DNA from: Chenopodium formosanum
Lineage: Eukaryota; Streptophyta; Magnoliopsida; Caryophyllales; Amaranthaceae
Direction: 5' to 3'
DNA length: 64,000 nucleotides
NCBI GenBank assembly: GCA_024500155.1
Contig: CM044867.1
Span: 12,599,632 to 12,663,631 of the forward strand
Below the pieces are notes generated by a model. It saw only the letters and a program-made list of their open reading frames with translations, ran no database searches and had not been told where the DNA came from. Shown in pieces: positions 55,560-64,000 of the stretch. Numbering within the stretch: the stretch's first letter is position 1; each line of letters begins with the position of its first letter. A program made the position numbers and the translations under genes.

Positions 55560-58500
55560 ATGGCAGGAGGAAGCAGTACCAACACCGGTGGAAATGAACT
55601 TAGTGAGGTAGTAAGACAATTAGCAGCAGTTGCCCAGCAGTTGGCCAGAAACACGTCTGGCAATGGGGATACTCAGGGGGAACTTTTTAAGAAGGTGGCA
55701 CAGAGTAAGCCACTCAATTATCAAGGGGAGCCTGGCCCTACCATTTTAGAAAACTGGTTGAGGGAGTTCGAAAAACTGTTTGAAGCGGTAGGATGCCCTG
55801 AGGATTCGAAAGTGGGCTGTGCTACCTACTACCTAAGGGGTGAAGCTGACCTCTGGTGGCAGCAAAATGAAGCTACTGTTAGAACCCTGCCCGGATTTAA
55901 CTGGACAAAGTTCCAAGAGAAAATGAGAGATAAGTTTTACCCAAGCTTTTTGCAAAAGCAGAAGGCAGAGGAGTTCTCAAACCTCAGAATGGATAAGATG
56001 TCAGTTACGGAATACTATACTCGGTTTATAGAGTTATCCCGTTTCGCTGAGGAGACTGTTGCTACTGAAAAAGCCAAGGCTAGGAAGTTTGAGAGTGGTT
56101 TAACTACGGATCTGCAATTAAAACTCTGCGGGCAAGTATTTGAAACTCTGGACGAGGTGTACGGAAGAGCCGCACATCTGTATGCGTTAGAGGAAAAGAA
56201 GAAGAAGGAGCTGACTGATATGGAAGGGAGAGAGAAGAGAAAAGAGGTGGTGCAAGTTTCTGGAAACCAGAATGGTTTTAAGAAGCAGAAGTACCACCAC
56301 AACAATAACTTCTCCAATAATAATAATTTCCAGAATAATAACCGTCAAGGTGGACGGAACAACAATGGAGGAGTTAGAAACAACAATAACCGGGGGAATA
56401 ACAGAGATGGAAGGTATCATCTCTGCAGAAGGTGTAGTAACAATCACCCTGGGAGGGACTGCGAAGGCAATCTAGTTACTTGTCGTGCTTGTAACAAACT
56501 AGGGCATAGGGAGTACGAGTGTTACTCTAAGAATGCTAATGGAAATAGGCAGAAAAACTTTAACCCAAAGGGGAACCAGAGGAATTTCCAAGGGAACAAC
56601 AGCAACAACAACAACTTTAATGGAACCAAGGGAGCGCAACAGAATGGAGTGAGGAATGGTAACCCCAACAATAACAATAATGAAAATAAGAATGGAGCTG
56701 CTGGAAAGCTGAATGTGCTGAGTAGACATGAGGCTGAGGCCACGAATGATGTTATAACTGGTACTTTTTCTATTAACTCTATTCCTGTTAAAGTATTGTT
56801 TGATTCTGGTGCAACTTTCTCTTTTGTTTCTAAAGGTACTGTGGCAAAACTTAGGGACTGCTTAACAGCAGTAAAACCAGTAGATTTACCTATAACTATA
56901 CCGACAGGTGGGGTAGTAAATTGTACTAAGGCATTTAGAAATGTGCCTTTAGAAATAGAGGGAAAGATATTTCTTTCTGACCTTATTGAGTTTGAGTTGA
57001 GTGATTTCGATATTATTCTAGGAATGGACTGGATGAGTAAGTATAATGCTGAAATTAGTTGTAGGTCACGAAAGGTCAAAATGGTTACAAGTAGTAATGA
57101 GTCAGTGACATACTGGATGAAAGGTGGTACTAAGTGCCCGAGATTAATTTCAGTCTTAAAGTTGGCAAAATACATGAAGAAAGGGCATCCAGTATATTTT
57201 TGCAGTGTCAGGGATATGGACCATGAGCAAGTAACAAACCCGGAGGATATAACAGTAGTGAATGAATACCTAGATGTATTTCCAGAGGAAATTCCGGGGA
57301 TGCCACCTAAGAGAGCAATCGACTTTACCATAGATTTAGTTCCCGGAACAGCCCCTATATCCAAGGCACCATATCGAATGGCACCTGCGGAAATGGGTGA
57401 GCTGAAGGAGCAGTTGCAAGACTTACTGGAGAAAGGATACATTAGACCAAGTGCTTCATCTTGGGGAGCTCCAGTTCTATTCGTAAAGAAAAAGGATGGA
57501 AGCATGCGGTTATGTATCGATTACAGGGAATTAAATAAGGTGACGATAAAGAATAAGTATCCTTTGCCACGAATAGATGATTTGTTTGATAAATTGAAAG
57601 GAGCCACAGTGTTCTCTAAGATCGACTTGAGGTCCGGATATCATCAATTGAGGATTGCCGATGAGGACATTCCTAAAACGGCATTTAGGACAAGGTATGG
57701 ACATTATGAGTTCACAGTTATGTGCCTTTTGGGTTGACTAACGCTCCAGCGATCTTTATGGATTTGATGAATAGGGTGTTTCACCAATCTATGGATAAGT
57801 TTGTAGTGGTCTTCATAGATGATATTTTTGGTATACTCCAAGAACAAGGAAGAACATGCAGAACATCTAAGGGCAGTTCTGCAAACACTGAGAGAAAACC
57901 ACCTTTATGCAAAGTTCTCTAAATGTGAGTTTTGGTTGGAAAAGGTAGCATTTTTAGGACACTTTGTGTCTAAGGATGGAGTAGAAGTAGACCCAGCCAA
58001 AATAGATGCGATGAAAAGTTGGCCTACACCCAAAACTGTATCTGACGTGAGGAGTTTCTTAGGCTTAGCAGGGTATTATAGGCGCTTCGTTAAATATTTC
58101 TCAAAAATTGCTAAACCTATGACTACTTTAATGAAGAAGGACAAGAATTTTGAGTGGGATAAGAAGTGTGAAGAGGCATTTCAACTCTTAAAGCACAAAT
58201 TAGTTACAGCACCAGTGCTTACACTTCCCGATGATAGTGGATTGTATGATGTGTATAGTGATGCGTCAAAGAATGGGTTGGGATGTGTGCTTATGCAAAA
58301 TGGGAAAGTTATAGCATACGCATCAAGGCAGCTTAAAACACACGAGGTGAACTATCCAACCCATGACCTAGAATTAGCTGCCATCATTTTTGCCCTAAAA
58401 ATTTGGCGTCATTACTTGTATGGAGTGAAATGCAGGATTTATACCGATCATAAGAGCCTAAAGTATATATTCACTCAAAAAGACTTGAACTCTCGGCAAA

Positions 58501-60173
58501 GAAGGTGGCTGGAGTATACAACGGATTACGACTTGGACATACAATACCACGAAGGGAAGGCGAATGTGGTTGCGGATGCTTTAAGTCGTAAATCTAGTCA
58601 TGGAATAAACTCGTTAGTAGTAGCTAATGAGTTATGTAGAGAGATGGCAAAATTGAACTTAGAAGTCGTGGAATGGGGAGTACCAGCAGGTATTCTAGCA
58701 AATCTGAGTGTCCAACCAACAATATTCGATGAGATTCGAGAAAACCAAGAAGGAGATGTGAAGTTGGACAGGATTCGTGAAAAGATTAAACAAGGGAAAG
58801 CTACAGACTTCAAAGTTCATGAGGATGGAAGTTTAAGGTATAAGGGTTGATGGTGTGTACCACAAAAATGTGAAGAAGTGAAGAGAAAGTTGATGGAAGA
58901 AGGTCACAATACACCTTACTCAGTACACCCGGGAGGAGACAAGTTATATAAGGATTTAAAGAAAATGTTTTGGTGGCCTAGAATGAAAAACGAGGTGGCT
59001 GAATTTGTGGCAAGGTGCTTAACTTGTCAAAAGGTGAAAATAGAACACAAGAGACCTCAAGGGACTGTACAGTCATTGGAAATCCCAAGCTGAAAGTGGG
59101 ACTGCATTTCAATGGACTTTGTGACCTGTCTTCCTAAGTCAAGAAGCGGAAATGACACCATTTGGGTAGTGGTGGATAGACTAACAAAATCAGCAGTGTT
59201 TATACCAATGAAAGAAACTTGGGAAATGGAACAACTTGCAAAAGCTTACATCAAGCACGTTGTGAGGTTACATGGGGTTCCAAAAGATATCATATCTGAT
59301 AGGGATTCCAGGTTTCTATCAAAATTTTGAAAAAGTGTGCAAGAAAACTTTGGTACAATCCTTAAAATGAGTACAGCCTTCCACCCTGCCACAGATGGGC
59401 AAACCGAAAGAACCATCCAAACCTTGGAAGATATGTTGCGAGCCTGCATTATAGATTTCCAGGGAGGATGGGAGGATAGCTTGGATTTAATTGAATTCTC
59501 TTATAACAATAGTTATCATGCGAGCATTGGTATGGCTCCATTTGAGGCCTTGTATGGGAGAAAGTGTCGTAGCCCAATCTGTTGGAACGACATTAGTGAA
59601 ACTGTAGTTCTTGGGCCTCAATTAATTGAAGATACAATCAAACAAGTAAGGGAAATTCAAGCGAAAATCCAAGCAGCTCAAGATCGCCAAAAAAGTTATG
59701 CAGACTCAAAACGAAGAGAAGAAGAATTTGCAATAGGCGATAAAGTGTTACTAAAGGTGTCACCAATGAAGGGAGTTATGAGATTTGGCAAGAAAGGAAA
59801 GCTCAGTCCAAAATACATCGGTCCATATGAAGTACTGCAAAGAATAGGCAAGGTAGCTTATAGGTTAGCTCTACCTATGGAACTTAGCAAAGTACATGAC
59901 GTATTCCACGTATCACAGTTGAGAAGGTATATCCCTGACAAGTCCCATGTGCTTCAACCAGAAACCATTGAGATAGATCAAAGTTTAACCTATGAAGAGA
60001 AACCTGTTAAAATTCTTGACAGCAAGGTGCGTAGTACACGCAATAAGAATGTTAAGATCGTAAAAGTTCTGTGGTCTAACCAAGAATATGAGGAAGCCAC
60101 TTGGGAAGCCGAGGATGAAATGAAAAAGAAATACCCAGAGTTGTTTCAGGTATGTAGAGTTACGGGGGCGTAA
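55560..60173 (+). pseudogene. Tekay chromovirus gag-pol with chromodomain, broken
   Basis: Gag with a retrotransposon core (nt about 55740-56170) and zinc knuckles C-x2-C-x3-H-x4-C and C-x2-C-x4-H-x4-C (56430-56525); protease with LFDSGATFSF (56800); reverse transcriptase (LCIDYRELNKVT at 57510, FIDDI at 57810); RNase H (DVYSDASKNGLG); integrase with HPGG/CLTCQK finger and catalytic block (WVVVDRLTKS, SDRDSRF, FHPATDGQTER); and a C-terminal chromodomain (VKILDSKVR to WEAEDEMKKKYP, about 60000-60140), which would direct integration to heterochromatin. Lesions: frameshifts near 57723 and 57827, and three in-frame TGA stops (58848, 59091, 59328). All three stops could arise by single C-to-T or G-to-A transitions. 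The element cannot make a full polyprotein in its present form. Confidence 0.93.
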
Positions 60174-60409
60174 CTCGTTTTCTTTAAGGGGGGTAGAATG
60201 CGGTAGAAATTCGCGCTTTTACCCAACTTTCAGTCACTTTTGGTGCTCTTGGCACAAATTTCAACAAGTATTTCCAGTATTTATGCCCTCAAGAGACATA
60301 AAGCAGTAAAAGAATAACAAAAAGTACAGCAATACTATACATAATTGAGAAAAAAGTCCAATTTCGTTCCCCAAGTTTCGGGACGAAACTTTTTTTAAGG
60401 GGGGTAGAC
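60174..60409 (+). other. Tekay 3' untranslated region with two polypurine-like tracts
   Basis: TTTAAGGGGGGTAGA occurs twice, at about 60184-60198 and again directly before the 3' LTR at 60395-60409. The second is the functional polypurine tract by position. The first, 210 bp upstream, is either a duplicate or an accessory tract. Confidence 0.75.
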
Positions 60410-60876
60410 TGTAATACCCCGTATTTTATACGTATTTTTATTTTAAAGTATGTATTTAATGAAGTATTTAAGTAGATAAAATAATTTTAATTAAAGCATT
60501 TTATTAATATATTTTTATATTAGGAAAGTTTATTTAATTATCTTTATTTTAAAAAGATGGGGTTTTAATTTAAGAAAGTTTATTTTTAACAAGTTTTAAT
60601 TGGAAAGAGATTAGGAGAATTAAAAGAGGAAAGTTTAGGGTATAAAGGGAGTATAAATATCCCACTTATGAGGCAAATCAACTTTGCCCAGAGTGGAGAA
60701 AACCCAAGGTAAGTTTCTCCCCTTTTCTCCCTACTTTTCTTTCTTTTTTTTCTCCCTCTTCCCTTCCCCTTCTCACGGCCGGCCACCACCACACACCACA
60801 CACGTGGCCGGACAACCACCGCACACCACCACAGCCGCCGGCGCACGGCCAGCAGCTGCAGCGGCGGGCGGCAGCA
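60410..60876 (+). mobile_element. Truncated 3' LTR of the Tekay element
   Basis: It matches 51145-51617 with about 1.5 percent difference by eye and a few single-base indels. It stops within the GC-rich CAG-type stretch (GGCGGCAGCAG), and GTACATAACTTACC follows. Confidence 0.88.
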
Positions 60877-61345
60877 GTACATAACTTACCTTAAGTAACA
60901 CCCAAAATGTGTTACATAAAATAGTAAAAGTGTTATTATAGACAATAGGTAACACTTTAGTGGGTGATACATCCGCCCATGTTACCTAAGGCCTTATGTA
61001 GCACTTTGAGCTACGTATGATAACACTTTTATAAGTGTTACTATAAATGCTCTTACGTAACACTTTTTTATATTATTAGTATCATTTTTAAAGTGTTACT
61101 TGTTATTTCTTTTGTAACACTTACTTACCTTTGGTATCATTTTTCAATCATATAGTAACACTTTATCTAACATTATGTATCACTTTTGCGAACTAATGTA
61201 TCATCTTATTGATTATTAGGTAACATTTTTCAATCATCTTTTGACATATAGTAACACTATTTGACACTATATGTATCACTTTTTGCTAACTAATGTAAGA
61301 CCTTATTAATTAATAAGTAACATTCATTATTACTACAAATACTAC
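60877..61345. repeat. Array of GTAACACTTT / AAAGTGTTAC motifs
   Basis: More than a dozen copies of a 9-10 bp motif (GTAACACTTT and variants GTATCACTTT, plus inverse AAAGTGTTAC) are spaced by 10-50 bp in both orientations, beginning exactly where the Tekay 3' LTR stops. The density and mixed orientation resemble the subterminal region of a CACTA-like or other DNA transposon. No terminal CACTA or target duplication is visible. Confidence 0.6.
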
Positions 61346-61616
61346 TATGATTATTTAAAATATGTAATTTTTTTAAAATATAAAAATAATATTAACATGT
61401 ACAACTACCACGAATATAAAATTAACATACACAATAGACCATAATTTGAATTGATATAATTTCATAGTTTGACACCCCAAAAAAAGACATCCATAAACAC
61501 AAATTTGTTTGTTTGGCTAAACTATCTAATAATCAAAACAAAAATAGAGTCAACTTCGGTCTCTAGCTAGATCAAACCACCAAATTCCCTAGCGCAATAG
61601 CAAAGAGATAGTAGTA
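61346..61616. other. AT-rich spacer, no gene
   Basis: AT-rich sequence after the motif array. I see no coding region and no clear element boundary. Confidence 0.5.
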
Positions 61617-61830
61617 ATAACAGCACGCAGATAGCAGTAGGCCGCAGTAGTAGCAAATGACGGTACCAGGCCACAGACAGCAGATACATCAGTAGGCAAC
61701 AATAGTAAGAGCAGTAATAGCATACTGCATCAGGTAGCAGTAGCAGTAATAGCAGACATCAATAGACATCATTACGAGCAGTGACAGCAGCAAACATCGT
61801 AGGAGCAGTGACAGCAGCAGGCAGTAGTAT
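61617..61830. repeat. Degenerate CAG/TAG trinucleotide-type repeat
   Basis: GCAGTAGTAGCA, AGCAGTAATAGCA and GAGCAGTGACAGCAGCA-type units recur through about 210 bp with much divergence. Confidence 0.7.
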
Positions 61831-62118
61831 CAAGACTGTAGAAATAGAAACCAACAATTATCAGTATTCTCGCTTTATTAAAAAAAAAGGAAGACATCAT
61901 GGCTAATCTATCACATGAAATAATAGTGGTTCATAACAGGTTGTATCTCATCTAAAACAATCCAAGTCCACTACTCCCACATTATTGAAAGAAAGTAAAA
62001 AAAAAAAAAAGTGCTTTGTATTTTGTTTCAAATGTACTGATTGTTAACAGCAATAAACAAGAATTCACATAAACACTAACAATAATGCATGCTTTTGGAA
62101 GATAACATAAGCACAGAC
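61831..62118. other. AT-rich flank (probable intron) of the subtilase pseudogene
   Basis: Read on the minus strand this follows a donor-like GTCTGTGC after the subtilase exon, so it would be intronic if the gene were intact. I do not recognise a downstream exon here. Confidence 0.4.
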
Positions 62119-63053
62119 CTGCATCAAAAACTAGTCCTGGATCTAGAGCTGCTCGGGGATCTACATGCCCGCTTCCATAATCAAATGGTGTTGCAGGTAC
62201 CAAGGTCATCTCCTAAGACGATCTAGTGTATTGCTGAGCTTGAAGTGGTACCCCTGCTCTATTGATTGTCGTTGTTGTAGTCATCAAAGCTGATTTCATA
62301 GCTATCGGGTTCCAGGTAGTGTGCTTTTGCTTTATGAGAGCAGCAATCCCAGCAATATGTGGAGCAGCCATACTTGTTCCAGAAATCATGGCTAATGCTT
62401 CCCCTGCTAGGAGAGTAATATTAGCCTCTAAACAATTTTCTACCAATCAATATTCCTTAATTCAACTAGTGTTTGCCTCATAATGACACATGCAGCAACA
62501 AAAGAGTTCTGTGTGTTGAGGAATTTTATGGTTAGGTATCGGGTTCAAAATTTAATGCGCCTTCATTGCTTATTTGTATGTATATAATTGTAGTGGTTTT
62601 TGTGCCTTATATTCTTGGGTGGGGAAAAATGGGATAACAAGGTTGAACAACAATAGCATTTTACTTAGTATAAAGTTGATTCTATACTTCAGTTAAGACT
62701 TAAGAATCAAGAAATTCAGAACTTTGGATGCTTCCAACTTCCATCAGATGAGAAAATTAACCCCTAACTGAACTTGTCATAAAATGACAGTCATACCTGC
62801 GTAGTTGGGTTCGTGAATTCTGTTTAATTTGCCACCATATGTATGAGAGCTCCAGGAGCCAAAATGTCAAGCTTCAAAAGATCTGCATCTCGGAAGGTGT
62901 AGTCTTTTATATTCGGACCCCTTGCAAAAAATAATGCCACCTATAGGGCCGATTTGTGGAGAGTACCCTTTAACTCACTTCCAATATGGCCTTTTGCTTC
63001 AAAGCTCTTAACTTGTCCAATCCAATCTCGTGGAGTTGCTAGAGACATTATAA
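62119..63053 (-). pseudogene. SBT2-type subtilisin-like serine protease, fragment with stops
   Basis: Two coding blocks on the minus strand. The upstream block (about 63053-62815) reads TPRDWIGQVKSFEAKG, then ALFFARGPNIKDYTFRDADL and LLKLDILAPGALI, with in-frame stops after HKSAL and MVAN. The downstream block (about 62446-62119) carries MISGTSMAAPHIAGIAAL, the catalytic-serine motif (GTSMA), then a TAG stop at 62213-62215, then TPFDYGSGHVDPRAALDPGL before a GT donor. These match the second half of the catalytic domain of plant SBT2 subtilases, which are secreted proteases. No signal peptide, prodomain or Asp/His catalytic blocks are seen. Retained intron-like gaps show that it is not a processed copy. 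It may be a truncated duplicate, or the gene may continue beyond the window. Confidence 0.85.
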
Positions 63054-63188
63054 TGAACCAAGTTTCAATTCTACACAACAATCTAGCACAAAAACCCAAC
63101 TACCCAAGAATAAGAATAGATCAAACAATCAAATTTCACAATTCAACAAACAATCTAACACATAAAATTTTCACACAAAAAAAAAAAA

Positions 63189-63372
63189 CATCCGAAACTA
63201 AAAACTAAAAATCAGAAAATTTGATTGCCTTTCTCATAAAAATATAAAAGAGAAGATCCAAAATCAAAATCATCTAAAATCATCCGAAACTAAAAACTAA
63301 AAATCAGAAAATTTGATTGCCTTTCTCATAAAAATATAAAAGAGAAGATCCAAAATCAAAATCATCTTCAAT
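63189..63372. repeat. Near-perfect 92-bp tandem duplication
   Basis: The unit starting CATCCGAAACTAAAAACTAA at 63189 recurs at 63281 and is essentially identical through AAAATCAAAATCATCT, which indicates a recent duplication. Confidence 0.9.
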
Positions 63373-64000
63373 TATTAAATGAGCGAACAGTAGGAGGTTG
63401 ATGATAAGAAACCAATGAACCATACTATCATTCTATTCCCACCACTACTAAAAAGATTATAATTTAATGGTTTATATATTTGTGATCATTACAGTTTTGA
63501 CTAATACTATATAACCAATGTTTCAACTAGTTACTAATCTTGATATGCAAACAAGCAGCAACATACAAGCATATAAGAGTTTAGTATACCTCCTTTGAGC
63601 TCTTTGTTAATGCCTTTGCAAAAGTTTACCTGAAAATACTCTTTGTTAGAATCTTAGGTATTTAACTTAAAAGTCAATTTACTACTTTCATCAAACTTCA
63701 TGACTAATTTCACAAAAAATACGAATGCAGTCATATTGTAGAATTTTCGGGAGAAAATCCAATGTATAATCTATCGTAGAATTTAATTTAATTAACAAGG
63801 TACAAATTGAGAAACTATAATGTTGACATCAAAGTATCAAACAACTTGATAGGAAAACTCATAGTCTAATGTCGACGCATCATTCGATTAAAACAAAAAT
63901 GAAGCCAAACTAGATGGAAACTGTTCTAAAAGCTCAAAATACTTACAGTTCACATCAAACATAAAAGTTACTTTTACTACTAGTACAATATAAATTCAAA
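63373..64000. other. AT-rich sequence, no gene recognised
   Basis: On the minus strand a short block after an acceptor-like CAG near 63632 (translating VNFCKGINKELKGG) could be another exon, but I cannot tie it to the subtilase. Nothing else is supported. Confidence 0.4.

Larger units (their letters stand above)
51145..60876 (+). mobile_element. Tekay-lineage chromovirus with an extra 5' ORF, 3' LTR truncated
   Basis: Order: 5' LTR (51145-53710), tRNA-Met-type primer site, small exon-like segment, an extra ORF (54314-55006), gag-pol with chromodomain (55560-60173), polypurine tract, and the first 467 bp of the 3' LTR (60410-60876). The LTR ends at 60876 against unrelated sequence, and its remainder does not reappear in the window. 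The overlapping LTR parts differ at about seven sites in 467 bp by eye, so the insertion is fairly recent. Confidence 0.92.

Overview
This window is a plant nuclear genome segment, most likely from a eudicot. The evidence is intron-containing genes with GT-AG borders, plant-type Ty3/gypsy (Tat and Tekay chromovirus) and Ty1/copia retrotransposons, hAT, Mutator-like, CACTA, PIF/Harbinger and Stowaway-like elements, and AT-rich spacers. The species cannot be settled from sequence alone. Nearly the whole window is nested transposable elements. I recognise one apparently intact host gene, a HemK/PrmC-type protein-glutamine methyltransferase (27022-31301, three coding exons), and one host pseudogene, an SBT2-type subtilase fragment (about 62119-63053, minus).

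Region by region: 1-1870 holds a 4-copy tandem repeat and no firm gene. 1880-3767 is a fold-back Mutator-like element with a 9-bp target duplication, carrying a nested hAT element (2000-2762). 5689 to about 7585 is a Tekay-type LTR on the minus strand. About 8400-21147 is a Tat/Ogre-lineage retrotransposon on the minus strand: 5' LTR 19199-21147, PBS, an uninterrupted 2269-residue gag-pol, and an oppositely oriented two-exon gene (8690-10187) with its own TATA box. It sits inside a decayed copia element (21148-22762). 23631-25340 holds several MITEs, and the methyltransferase gene follows.

A Stowaway-like element (33343-48121) contains a Tourist-like MITE and a complete 13.4-kb second Tat element (34148-47550, TSD TTCAT). 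That element is broken in gag and pol, carries a hAT insertion in integrase, and also has an antisense gene (42326-46538, five exons) whose third intron holds a CACTA element. 48124-51144 contains a 5S rRNA-derived segment and a tandem repeat. 51145-60876 is a Tekay chromovirus with an unusual extra ORF (54314-55006) upstream of gag. 60877-64000 holds a GTAACACTTT-motif array, degenerate trinucleotide repeats, the subtilase pseudogene and a 92-bp tandem duplication.

Two themes stand out. First, both Tat elements carry a spliced antisense gene between pol and the 3' end, with its own TATA box. In each element, related palindromic motifs lie upstream of both the sense LTR promoter and the antisense promoter: CTGTCGCC/GGCGACAG arrays in the first, ACGT-core (G-box) palindromes in the second. 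Second, the Tekay element carries a 230-residue ORF with a SUMO-interaction-like motif. Splice-acceptor-like sites sit directly before this ORF and before gag, suggesting alternative splicing from an LTR donor that is conserved in both Tekay LTRs of the window.
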